A stretch of 64,000 nt of DNA from Echinometra lucunter (taxonomy: Eukaryota > Echinodermata > Echinoidea > Camarodonta > Echinometridae), in assembly GCA_029962745.1 (NCBI GenBank), contig CM057165.1, positions 20,572,745 to 20,636,744 on the forward strand, written 5' to 3'. Positions 32,524 to 43,549 of this stretch are shown piece by piece (position 1 is the first letter of the stretch; every line of letters starts with the position of its first letter). The translations under genes were made by a program, and so were the position numbers. The notes beneath the pieces are model-generated. The model was not told the origin of the DNA. It saw nothing but the letters and a program-made list of their open reading frames with translations, and ran no database searches.

Positions 32524-33428
32524 CCTCCCGTGCCATAAGTATTGCAACATAGCTAAATTACTTATGCAATTTTTGAGTATAAGCCTTTCTGTATCTTGTT
32601 ATTTTGTCGTTCATTACCATTGAATGTTGTCGACCATTTGTGCATATCTTAAAAGGGAGAACTTGTCCTTTGCTGTCTGGAGAGTAGAAAGTATCTTGAC
32701 TCGGTCATGTCTGAAACAATGGAGAAGACAATAGACCAAAGGAGACAAATGCCCATATTAGGAGGTGGGAGTTATCAGTGAACGAGATTATGATAATCCC
32801 CCCTTCATATTTCTACCCAACCTGTTTATAAGGTTGATATATACTTGTCGCAAGGAAATAATGCCCATAATGTATCCAGAAAAGAGCGGAGGAAAATGAC
32901 CACACCCAGAGAAGACAGATTTGTGTGGGCCCTTGCCAAGCCGTTGCCAAGAAGGATGCGCGCTACAATCATTATCTTGCAAATTGTAATAAGTTTGTGA
33001 AAAATTCGCTTATGGAAGTAAATTTTGATAAATTCACCTCACTGCCATTAGCGAGTTCTTCACGAATTTATTGTTATTTCGCTGGATAATGATTGTGTCG
33101 CGCATCTTCCTTGGCAACGGCTTGACAACGGCAAACAGAAATCTGTCTTCTCTGGGCGTGGTTATTTTCCTCCGCTCTTTTCTGGAGACATTATGGGCAT
33201 TATTTCCTTGCCAACAGAGTATACAAACCTTGTAAACAGGTTGAAGAGAAATATGAAGGGGGAGTATCATGATTTCGTTCATTCACTGATAACTCCCACC
33301 TCCCAATAAAAACATAAGTTTCCTTTGGTCTTTTGTCTTCTCCATTGTTTCAGACATGACCGGGTCAAGATATTTTCTGCTCTCAGGATAGCAAAGGAGC
33401 TATGTTGCAATACTTATGGCACGGGAGG
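32524..33428. mobile_element. 905-bp fold-back element with arms of about 430 bp
   Basis: CCTCCCGTGCCATAAGTATT at the left is answered by AATACTTATGGCACGGGAGG at the right, and the complementarity continues through most of the element (ATGTCTGAAACAATGGAGAA, GGTGGGAGTTATCAGTGAA, TTCTCTGGGCGTGG and others). Only the middle (about 32985-33040) lacks a partner. Arms differ by substitutions and small indels, so it is old. Non-coding. Confidence 0.85.
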
Positions 33429-33929
33429 GTACATCCTAATAACTATATTCAAAATTACCTCTGCAAGAAAAAAAATTCCACCCTTCGTTAATACGTGAGG
33501 TGTACATCAAATTCGGCAGCGCAAACTGGAAACCGTTTGCATTTCATATTAAGTGTGATATGCTTAAAACACTCATTTTCAGTCATGTCCTGTATAATGT
33601 TGATATGTTGTATTCCATAGGTGTCGATTTGTGTTCGCGGTTGGGGGGGATGACTGATGCCGAATATCCTCGACGCGGAGCAAAGCGACCGATCGGGGAA
33701 AGGATGTGTAGGTTCAAACGTGAAGGATAGACTTATGCAGGGGGGGGGGGGGGGGGTAGGACCTGTTTTTGCTGCCCATATCTCTTTATTATTAGTTAGA
33801 TCTAACGTTCCTCCAATTCATCGCACAAAAAATTGTTTTCAAACAATTTCGCAGAGGTACATCCTCATTACTTGAATGAGAAGTGTAGGGGACTTGAACC
33901 TTTACTTAGAGTATGAACCATCCCTTTTT
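33429..33929. other. Intron 4, G-run repeat
   Basis: Contains GGAGCAAAGCGACCGATCGG near 33678 and a G17 run at 33740, resembling the interior of the element at 7564-7808. No exon seen. Confidence 0.35.
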
Positions 33930-35960
33930 TGTTTTAGTTTGCGAGCGAGCGAAGCGAGCGAGCCGAAAATTCCACTTTCTAGCTATAAAAGAAATGTTAT
34001 TGTCCTCAAAGTACACTCAAACAATATAAAAGGTTTGACTAATTCAGCACCTCGCTGGTCCAATTTTTACTTTCCTAAACCACCCTATTTCACATATTAC
34101 AAGCGAGGGAGGCGAGATAGGGGAAAATACACTATTTTAGTGATGAAGTGTTATTTTTGTTATTACTATAGGTCTATAAAATATCTACATTACATATTCG
34201 AATGAGCGCAGCGAGTGAGGAAAAAAATACATTCTTTGATAGCCTCAAAGATATCTAAATAGTTTTGATACCTAATTGCCAAATATGATGCTTTATTGGT
34301 GCCTCGCTTGCCATCTAAAACCATTTCGTTTCTATGAGCGAGCGAAAGACAAGATGCAAATCAGTTTCATTTGATAATAAACTCTGATAAAATATTAATT
34401 GGCATTGGTTAAGATAACAAAAGACATTAAAATGCTAGTAGAACAACAATAGCATACTATTTGATAGAAAGACAATATGCAAACCGATTTGCTTTCATAA
34501 AGATAGTATTACAACCTCATTGGTTGAAATACTTATAATGCGAGCGAGCGCTGAAAGCCTTTTCCTTTTCCTTTCCTTTTAAAAAATTGCTTCTTTGCTC
34601 TTTATTCTCTTTGTCTTTGTCTTTACTTATTTTTTTCGAGGATTATAGGACAGAGGCGTCGATCCTGGGGGGCAGGGGGGGGGGAGGGGCAGTTGCCCCC
34701 CAAAGAAAATTTCGGGGGGGGGGCAAAAATATCATTTTGCCCCCAATAATTTCCGAACCAAAAAAAAAAGCAAAAAGAAAAAATAAAAAAGAAAGAGAAA
34801 AGAAAGGAAAAGGAAGGAAGGAAGTGAAATGAAAGCGGAAAACAAGGAAAAAGAAAGAAAATGGGACACTGGGAAGCGCTCGCTCGCTTCGCTCACTCGC
34901 ATTTAAGTATCTTAACCAATGCCGATGATAATTACTATTCTTATGAAAGGAAATCGGTTTGCATCTTGTGTTTCTATCTAACGTGATACCATTCTTCTAC
35001 TCATAGGAAGTAATATAACCAAACAAGATGTCACTTTAAGAAATCGAGCGGGCAGTTGACCTAAAATAGATACAATTTCAGGAGATAAAGCCCTAGATAT
35101 AAAAAAAAAACCCATATTTTTCGTTAGCTCGCTCGCTACTCTTGCTGGTAAAAGCTAGATGCAAGATGATTTCGGGCAGCAAATAGCTTATTATAACAGC
35201 GAGATTCCAACATATCATTACATTTGGGCGGCGAGGTGGTTGACAATTTTTTTTTGGACGAATCCATACAATTTTGCCAGGATCGGTTGTTGACTTTGCT
35301 CGCTATGGTAGAAACAGAATGGATTCGGACTGCAAGCAAGGTATCTTAAAACAGTGTCATATTCGGCACACAGGTGATCGGATGTATTATTTAGATATAC
35401 AGGCATGACAGGTTTATAGTGTATTCTGATGATAATTATAATAATGATATTCTGTTCTTGTATAGCGCATATCACATTATTATCACATCATCATATAATC
35501 ATGATGACGAAATAACACTTCCATCATATGGAAAACGGTATATTTTTCCTCGCTCGCTGCGCTCGCTCGTTTGACAGTAATGGTTTTGAAAAGCAAACGA
35601 ATTCGGTGAGATGAGACCGAATAGATAATGTATGTTTCATGGGCTCATAGTGTAATTTGCCGAAGGGGTTACTACTTCAACCATCAAAAACAGTGTGTGC
35701 TTCTTCGCTCGCTTCGCTCGCTCGTAATATTAAAAAAAACCCAGAATGGTTGGAGGGGGGGGGGGGGGGAAGCAACAATGGACCAGCGATGTGACAAAAT
35801 AGAGTTCATATTTGGCTGCGAGGTAACCATATTTTTTAGGTATCATATATGCCTACAGTGTATTTTCATATCTAAACACGTGTCTCATAACAAGAAATTT
35901 GTTATTTTTGCTCGCTCGTTTCGCTCGCTCGCTCGCAAAATTAAAATAAAAGCAGGATGG
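33930..35960. repeat. Array of GCGAGCGAGCGAAGCGAGCG-type motifs with an orientation switch
   Basis: Motif and decayed versions at about 33941, 34104, 34204, 34336, 34540 on plus, then on minus at 34876, 35122, 35550, 35704 and 35909. Between 34600 and 34850 is a G-run/purine block. The intervening DNA is AT-rich and partly similar between units (for example AAAGACAATATGCAAACCGATTT versus its reverse at 34940-34970). More minus-type motifs occur at 39656, 42353 and 48765. Confidence 0.75.
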
Positions 35961-36043
35961 TTCACAATCTAGCAAGATGCGTAATTTCCCCAAATTGAAA
36001 ATGCTTCACGTTGATATAGGCCTATGTTATATATTATATAAAT

Positions 36044-36232
36044 AGTGTACAATCTATTGTACAATATACTGGATTATATGTACGACAAATATAAAATTAT
36101 CCCGAGTGCAGGTTTATTTCACCGAGGCCGAAGGCCGAGTTGAAATAGGCTTGCACGAGGGATAATTCTATATTTGGAGTTCATATAGTCCAGTAATATT
36201 GTATGATAGAACGTTCACTATTTATTATAGTA
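36044..36232. mobile_element. Hairpin MITE-like sequence
   Basis: AAATAGTGTACAATCTATTG at the left and TGATAGAACGTTCACTATTT at the right are imperfect inverted repeats. Inside, ATACTGGATTATAT pairs with ATATAGTCCAGTAAT, AAAATTATCCC with GGGATAATTCT, and GAGGCCGAAGGCC forms the tip. No coding. Confidence 0.65.
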
Positions 36233-36619
36233 AATAGATCCCTCAATCTAAGCCCCCCATCATGGATTTTACCATAGTCTAGATCTAGATGGCATACGTT
36301 CTTCTTACCTTATATTTGTGAAATTCCAATTGAACACGATGAACTCCTAATTACATGTAGCAACAAATGAACTCCAAACAGTCGATGAACTCCTAGGCCA
36401 GTTGAATGAACTCCAAACAATTAACTCCAAACAATGAACTCCAAAATAATGAACTCCAAATAGACAGTCTAGATCCATAGATTCCAATCCAAAAGTTTAG
36501 AATGACAGAAATATTTACACAAGTCTTGGTCTAACTTAGACAGTTAGACAGGCCTAGACCTAGTCTAGTAAGTATGTTGAAAGTTAGTTATTTTTGATTA
36601 CATACAATTTTGACCTTAC

Positions 36620-36932
36620 AATTGTCGAATTGACGGTGCTTCAAAAAGTGACGCTGCAAACCGTACCGAAGAGTGATCATCGACCTCTTCGCATAAGACT
36701 CCCCGTTACCTTGGCGGAGCTCGGCGTAGAAAGACCGTAGAAAATCGTTCAGTTCTGGGGCACTGCATCGCTCAGTTAGTACTGCAAAATCCACTTCTTT
36801 CTGCCTACAATACGACCTCACGATGTTCAAAGAGTAGCTTATTACTCCTTTTGTCCGCGTGGAATCCTTGTCATCCATAATGGAAGCAAGATCCTCTTCC
36901 GTAAGGGAAGGAAATCGGCAATTATTATCCAT
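36620..36932 (-). CDS. First exon of a KIAA1958/Crypton-like (DUF3504-type) gene
   Basis: ATG at 36932 opens 104 codons ending at a good donor (AATT/GTAAGG, phase 1); without splicing the frame stops at 36588 (114 residues). It contains TRTKGVISYSLNIVRSY, then APELNDFLRSFYAELRQGNG and YAKRSMITLRYGLQRHFL. This resembles the N-terminal helical part of proteins annotated KIAA1958-like or ZMYM-like, which descend from Crypton tyrosine-recombinase transposons (recalled family knowledge, not searched). No downstream exon or catalytic region was found in the window. It lies antisense in the lectin gene's intron 4. It may be a Crypton remnant, a separate host gene, or a pseudogene. Confidence 0.6.
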
Positions 36933-37202
36933 TTTGCAGTTCTTCGCGAAATTGTTCGCCGGTGAAGAATTGACAGAAAAAGTGTCCGATAATTTTCACC
37001 TACGATAGGCATGATAGCTATCGATACTCAAAATTTGTCGTCTGCTGCAAGGGGTTAAACCACGTAAATTTGTATTTCTATCTGCGATCGGAAATTATAA
37101 AAATGGTACTTTGGGAAATCGATATACAAATATATCGATTGAAAACAAATTAATCGATATTCTCCCCATTCATTTAACACGGGTTTTGCCATCCAAAAAT
37201 AG

Positions 37203-37237
37203 AAAGTTATATTGTACATTATGTACAATATAACTTT
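37203..37237. repeat. 35-bp palindrome with one-base centre
   Basis: AAAGTTATATTGTACAT, T, ATGTACAATATAACTTT. The TTGTACAATAT motif also occurs in the hairpin at 36044-36232, so these may be the two sides of one element spanning the Crypton-like exon. Confidence 0.8.
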
Positions 37238-37302
37238 TTGAAGGGAGGTCACGTGGTACCAATCCAGCCAATCACAGCTCGTATTTTACTACCACTATTT
37301 AC

Positions 37303-37341
<39 letters not shown>

Positions 37342-37606
37342 GTGTGTGTGTGCGCGTGTGTGTGTGTGTGTGTACATATATGTACATATATATACGTATA
37401 TATCAGGAGCCATGGGTTCATCTCGTCTTGCCCCCCCCCCCATCCCAAAAAATGGATCGACGAAACTGTTATAGGAGGCTATGTAATTTTTCATTTTTTC
37501 ATGGTGAATTAATTGGGGGGGGGGGGGGGAGGGGTATATCCCCCCATCCCCCCGGGATCGACTTCCATGTTGTATTCTCAAACTAAGTACAACCTTATTC
37601 CTACAG

Positions 37607-37712
37607 ATTCATTCAACTGCCCACCTTGCACGTCCCCTGCCTGGATTATCATTGTGCTCGGAGTATCAGTGACTGTAAATATCATCTTTCTCGTTGTCGT
37701 GATCGTTTTGAG
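37607..37712 (+). CDS. C-type lectin gene, exon 5 (membrane span)
   Basis: Acceptor TTATTCCTACAG, donor TTGAG/GTGAGA. Phase 1 in, phase 2 out (106 bp). Reads NSFNCPPCTSPAW then IIIVLGVSVTVNIIFLVVVI, a single hydrophobic helix at about residues 166-189. Following a secreted-type lectin domain it makes a type I membrane protein. The CPPC just outside the membrane could form an intermolecular disulphide. If not spliced the frame ends at TGA directly after the donor, giving a protein ending VIVLR. Confidence 0.75.
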
Positions 37713-37739
37713 GTGAGAAGAATGACTTATGCTACTCTG

Positions 37740-38323
37740 ACACTTGCACGAATTTTTGCTCCCGCATTGCCCCGCATTGAGTCGTGCCAGTGTGTGGAAT
37801 TTAGTGGCACGAAGTCCACTGATCGTTCGTGCAATGCGTGACAGCAGGATACGCATTGTCCCGTCAAGTTTACGAGGTACTTACGACATACTTACGACAT
37901 ACTTACGACATACTTACGACATAATTACGACATAGTTACGCCGTACTTACGACGAAGTTACGCAGTGCTCAGTGCCTCCAATATTTGCCATTTTCATCTC
38001 ATGCATGAAATTTGACGCACAACTCATTTGATATGTTTGGTAGCGAATAAAATGTATGTTATATTCCTTCAAACGCAGAAAACTTAAAGTATGTTCCGAT
38101 ATCACTGCATCAAACTCATGACATCGAGCTTGTGAACGTCAAAAAAATGACAATTTTGCATTTAGGTCATCTTCACTGAAGCATGACTTGGCGACTCTTC
38201 ATAATTTCTACGCAAAGTGTTGCTAAGAAGTTTAGCTACATGGATATATGATCAGATTTTCATAACTCCTCCTAGTTGAAAAATAATTAAATTTCGTTTT
38301 AGGGGGGACCTACTTTTTGTGAG

Positions 38324-38361
<38 letters not shown>

Positions 38362-38895
38362 TGTACGTTGTGTGAAATATTGAATGCACGTTCATGAACT
38401 GGAATGGAAAAGAATGAAAACTGACCGGGAAAACCTATACTAACATGTTGAAACGCCTCAGAATTCTGTTTTGCTTCTTGTTTTCACTCTTAACACGTGC
38501 CTTCTTTTTTTTTTTTTCCAAAAGTGCCCTATTTCGCTGAAGCGATCTTTTTTCAAACACGCTCCGCCACCCCTGTTCGAAGATAAAATATGAATGTTGA
38601 CGACCGTTCATGTGGCGTATTGCGCATGCGTAGAACACACACCAATAATGCGGAAACTGTGCGGGAAGTATGCGCAGACGATGCGCAACTTGTGCGTAAT
38701 TTATTCGTGAACTAGTCGTGTACTTGACGTTACCTGGTCGTGAACATGCGTGCCACTCGGGTCTTGGCACGAACTGGCAAGCATCGACACGAACAGGATA
38801 CGTTAAGGTTTACGCATAGTTCACGTAGTGTTCACGAAAGTCGTACACGAAATTTGTCGTGCCACAATTTTGAACATTTTGAATATTCTGCCACG
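37740..38895. mobile_element. Element with tandem ACTTACGACAT and inverted GCACGAATTTT ends
   Basis: Left portion has CTTGCACGAATTTTTGCTCC and a run of ACTTACGACAT (11 bp, about 37879-37960). The right portion (38630-38895) has many CGTGAAC/GTCGTG motifs and ends near CTGCCACGAATTTTAAG. Together they look like one element with imperfect inverted ends; boundaries are uncertain. A (TA)n run is at 38330-38357. Confidence 0.45.
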
Positions 38896-39931
38896 AATTT
38901 TAAGCTATCCAGATTATGATCAGCTCCTACAAGTTGAAATGAGGTCCGCCCACTTGATCGAAGGACCGCGAGACCGAGGGCCCGCGAGACCGAAGGCCCG
39001 CGACGCCGACTTTTCTCGTATAGTATTTTCCTTCATCACAAATAATGCGCTATCGGTATATAAAATAATTATGTCTCCTTTAAACCTGGCGTCCACTAGG
39101 GCGCGGACGAGACGCGGAAAAGCAAATCTAGTAAATCCGCATTCATTCAGCAACCTCTCCGCATATTCTTGAAAGATAATTCCTACGTTCAATGTCTTTG
39201 CCATTCCTAAACACTTCCCGCCGTCTCCGCACTTTCCGAAGAGGGCGAAATTTCCGCGCCCAAATTTTGGTCGAGACCAAAATTTGGATACGAAAATGAA
39301 CTTCCTGACACCTTCGGGAATTTGTCTGCATTGTCGTGCGGATATCCGCAGGACATCCCACCTTCCTTTAACACTTCCGCAAACTTTCCTGAAAGCCTCC
39401 GCGACGAGGGCAGCTACTCGAAGGCAAGCAGAAGGCAGGCGGAATGTTTTAGGAAAGATCGGAGCCGATTAGGAGAGTGGGCGAAGCGGCTGCGGACATT
39501 GCGGTCATGATACGGAAGGGTCAACAGGTTGATGCCCAAATAGCATCATATTCGGAAGATAGGTTAAACAGATAAAGGCTTATATTGTCATGACTGTAAT
39601 TTGATGACGAAATAACACTACTACCATGAAAAAAGCCAGTCATATATTTTTCCTCCCTCGCTGCGCTCGCTCGTATGATATTTAGATAGAGGCTGGTCGG
39701 GGAAAGCAAACAAATTCGGCCAGCGAGGCGACTGAATCTACAATTCAGATTATCTTATAGGCCAATAGCATATTTTGCTCGATGCGCTTGCTCGTATCAT
39801 GCAGGATGGTTTCGGACCGTAAACGAATTCGGCAAGTGAATACTAGATGTAGGGTTTTAGAGGCTACACATATACATATGAAAACGTCTTTACACATTTA
39901 CATATACATTTATATATAGAGGCTATACATG

Positions 39932-40445
39932 CCCCGCTTTCAGACGTACCAACTTATCGTATATTCATACGACGTATGGATATACGACGTATTGATATGA
40001 GACCTTTCAGACGCAACGCCCTGTTATCCGATAATCGTATAGGAGCATTCAGACGTACCTCGCGCTCAGTCGAACTTGCGTGGAAAGCTCATGAATATGT
40101 ACGAGTCCCTTGCGCAGTATGAACTTCACGCGGGCTTTGCGCTTCGTGTTTGTGTTGGGCGCGTTGTGCTGGACTCATAGTGGAGTAGAGGTTAGGCCCT
40201 AAGCGCAAGCGTGCGTTGCAAATAAGTCCCGCCTACTAATACGACGTACGGATATGAGAGCATTCAGATGTGAATTTACATCGTATGGATATAGGATAAT
40301 CGTACGAAACGATGCCCAAACCATCGTTTCTATATACGTCGTATATTGAAATGACGTATCAATATAAGAGCATTCAGACGCTAAAAAACGTCCTATATCC
40401 ATACGTTATATATCGATACGAGAACTCTCTCGTCTGAAAGCGGGG
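39932..40445. mobile_element. MITE with CCCCGCTTTCAGACG ends
   Basis: Perfect 15-bp inverted ends CCCCGCTTTCAGACG/CGTCTGAAAGCGGGG. The interior has repeated CATTCAGACG and TACGACGTAT-like strings. A 26-bp identical sequence (ACATATGAAAACGTCTTTAC plus ACATTT) is found at 39874 and again just after the right end at 40450. Confidence 0.75.
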
Positions 40446-41339
40446 TCATACATATGAAAACGTCTTTACACATTTTGTCCACCCATCATACAAGTCTAGT
40501 CTGCGAAGCCTCCTCCAGTGCGACTCCAACGCGACTCTTTCAATATGCGCGGTCTGACGCGTCACTGAGCTAGAGAAAGGCTTAGACTGATCAATTATGA
40601 AATAAGGGGGGATACGCACTCGGGAGGGAAAAGCGCTGTGCGTTAATTAACGACAGATCGAGATACTACTACGCGCATGATGTGCTGTAGGCCTACATGC
40701 ATGCAAACGATCTACCCAAGATATGAATTCAGTACACGCGCTGGCCGGGGGAAAAGGACAACATTTTAAAACAAATGAAGTGATGATAGGATTAAAAAAT
40801 GACGGTGGAATTTTCCAACCAATCAAAATGAATTTTACATCATCAAAATCAGTATGTTCTGAACTTTCAGCTGATGCTTCACTTTCTTACTTTGCTTAAT
40901 TTGGCGCGAAGTTATCAGAGCAGAAAGTGGGACAAGGCCTTGATCAACAGCCCTCGCTCACACAAAAATGGGGGAAACATGAAAAATGTAAGTCTAAAAT
41001 GACGGAACTTTTAATTTTAAATAATTCATTTGACATGAAAGCTGAAAATCCAAATTTCATTTAACTGCTTCACTTTTTGACATTGACCCCCCAAAAAACA
41101 TAGAGTTTCGGGCGCGTATTTGAACTAAATCTCTGAGTGTAGATTAAAAGGTGCGCGAAAGTTTACATCACGTTTCCATATGATATTTTTGGAGGTCCAT
41201 CGCGGTCGTCTCAGAAAGCAAAAATATTGAAGCTGATTTTTTAAGTGTATGCATGATGGATATTTAGTCATCAAAAAATATTGGACCGTTTTACAAAAAA
41301 ATATTGGACGATATGAATATTTTCCCCCACCCATAGAGC
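40446..41339. other. Intron 5, nothing recognised
   Basis: Unique sequence with some GC-rich patches; AATATTGGAC repeats at 41278-41310 recur at 42174-42207. Confidence 0.3.
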
Positions 41340-41719
41340 AAAGGTGCTTTCATACATGATGCGACAGTGTGGTAACACGCTGTGTCACCACACTTTTTTG
41401 TGTACAAGCCTATGGGGCATAGGGCGACAAAAAAACATGTCGCCGAGGCAGGACACACTTTTGTTTGCTGCCTAGATACAAAAAAAAAAAAAAAAAAAAA
41501 AATGCGCACCAATCAAATTTCTAAAAAGTTAGCGCAAAAATTGTTGCCATGAGATTGCTTGCGCAAGTTTTGGCAATATGCTCTCTTATTCAGCGTTGAC
41601 GAGTTAATGCGCGTTCATTAGCATATGCGGTGACAAAAAGTCCCATGATGTGTGAAGACAAAACAGTGTGGCGCCACAGTGTGTTACCACACTGTCGCAT
41701 CATGTGTGAAAGCACCTTT
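41340..41719. mobile_element. MITE with 38-bp inverted ends (AAAGGTGCTTTCAT)
   Basis: AAAGGTGCTTTCATACATGA and the following GCGACAGTGTGGTAACAC are matched in reverse at 41682-41719 with one or two mismatches. An A23 run is near 41480. No coding. Confidence 0.85.
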
Positions 41720-43079
41720 ATCATTGGTCAATAAAATGACTGTTCGCATGCAGCTATCGTACGTCACAATGAAACTGCACTGCGTTTGTAAGCGTAAACC
41801 ACGCCTATATGACCTGGATAATTATGCAGACGATGCGCGCTAGCTGCAGCTAGCGTGACGTCACAATGAAATTGGAAGTTCAACTTTGTACCTGTAAATA
41901 TGTTGGAGTTACCAGAGTGCAGATCTACATGTAGACCTAGTTGTAAATATGCTGGAGTTGCTGGTTCTGTGTTCTTGGAATGTAAACATTATTAATTAAA
42001 TTTTGCTGTTGTTATGGAGAGGAACTTCCGACTTGTTTATTTACAAGCTTCAATTACCATGATGCAAATTACAAGATTTCTTCAAAATGATAAGAAGAAC
42101 CTAAACCACATTACATTTTCTTGTGGAGTAGGTCTAGATCTAATCTAGATCTAGATCTATATCTAAATAATAAAATATTGGTACTCCCTTGTGGAAAAAT
42201 ATTGGACGAGTCGAAGACGAGTCCAGTGTTTTTTCCACCGCTCTTCCAACATTGTCACGTATTCCACTCAAGGCAATCTAATATTATCTAAATATATTTT
42301 AGGCCTGAAGTGTATTTGGATGACGAGTATCGTCAAAATAGTGTGTTTTTCCCCGCTCGCTTCACTCGCTCGTAATTTTTATAATCAAGGTAGTTCGGAC
42401 AGCAAAGAATAAATGATCAGCGAGGTGCCAAAATAGAGTCATATTTGCAGCGATGTGACCAAATATATCATTCAGATATCCTTCATGCCTACCATGCCTG
42501 CCCTGCAGGGTATTTTCATGACGAATTAACATCTTTTTAAAAGTCTTTCATAACAAGAAGTATTTTTGCTTGCTCACTTTGCTCACTTGCAAAATTTAAA
42601 AATGGTGGTTTATCATCTAGAAAGAAGCGTCGCCCGCACCCGGAAAGAAAACGCTTCGCGGCCTCTAAACATTCCATTACTAGATCTGCATCTGCGATAT
42701 TGTTTGAAAATAATTTCTTGTGGTACGGTGGAAGGGGTAGATTAGACTTAGAAATATATGTAGAATAAAGCATAACTTTCGGCAAATTTTAGTCTTACAC
42801 TAGCGACGTCCCTTTCTCTATGCTCCTTTGCTTAGTCGACCCCCCCCCCCCTCGAATAATCCTGGCTGCGCCAGTGCATGTGAGAAGAACTTGAAATCGG
42901 CACCGAATAAAGTTTGCATTATTTCCTCATGTTGTCCGCATATCTAAATGGTTGTCGAAAAGTCTTCCTGATTATCCCAGTCCGTGATTTTGCCACTCCT
43001 GATGTGATCCCTGATGTGTGTGCGCTGTCTTGCTAAGATCAGCTTTATTCCGCAGCATTTCGCTTCCGTCCCAATTGAC
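41720..43079. other. Intron 5, mixed repeats
   Basis: Repeated AGATCTAGATCTA near 42130-42165, GAGTCGAAGACGAGTCCAG at 42207, a minus-type CGCTCGCTTCACTCGCTCG at 42355 and a C11 run at 42841. No exon recognised. Confidence 0.35.
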
Positions 43080-43378
43080 TCATAGAGTTATTTAATACTA
43101 AAAATATGAAGGTGTTGTTTAAACTTGCCAAGTTTGTCAAAGTGATATTACAGAAGTTTAGTTAATAATTCTATTTTATGATATGTTTCTTTTTTTTTTT
43201 TATGGTTTTACCACATTATATATTTATTTTATCCATATGTAGTATTTCATCTCATGAGTTTAAAAACTGCCATTTTGTGATTGTTTTATGTTGTACAATA
43301 TTGTAAATATGTTATATTTCTCATACTCCGGAAGGGGTCGAAAGAAATAAAGTTCAAGTTCAAGTTCAGGACACTCCG
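43080..43378 (+). mobile_element. Retroelement 3' end with AATAAAGTTCAAGTTCAAGTT tail
   Basis: AT-rich sequence ending GGGGTCGAAAGAAATAAAGT followed by TTCAAG repeats, a tail style of SINE/LINE 3' ends. No coding part remains and no target duplication was identified. Confidence 0.4.
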
Positions 43379-43549
43379 AGGTATATATGTCTGCAGTCAA
43401 TAAGCAGAGATTCGTAGTAAGGCCTTAGGAAAACATAATGTGCTCACTTTTTCCCATCCGACGCGGAAAGAATGCCGAAATGACATAATTTGCTTCCGTA
43501 ACCCTTCCTAGTCTTGTCGGCGCTCTAGTGGGCGCCAGCCCTTAGCATT

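Larger units (their letters stand above)
39086..43545. mobile_element. Possible 4.4-kb unit with CTGGCGYCCACTAGRGCGC ends
   Basis: CTGGCGTCCACTAGGGCGCG at 39087 and, read in reverse from 43543, CTGGCGCCCACTAGAGCGCC align for about 28 bases, and GACGCGGAAA occurs inside both. Between them lie several smaller elements. It could be one composite or two separate solo ends of the same family. Confidence 0.4.

Noticed and set aside
36588..36619. Last ten codons of the unspliced Crypton-like frame
   Set aside because: They follow a strong GTAAGG donor and show no resemblance to the family; treated as intron.
37238..37586. Open frames across (TA)n/(GT)n and G runs
   Set aside because: Low-complexity translation with no family resemblance.
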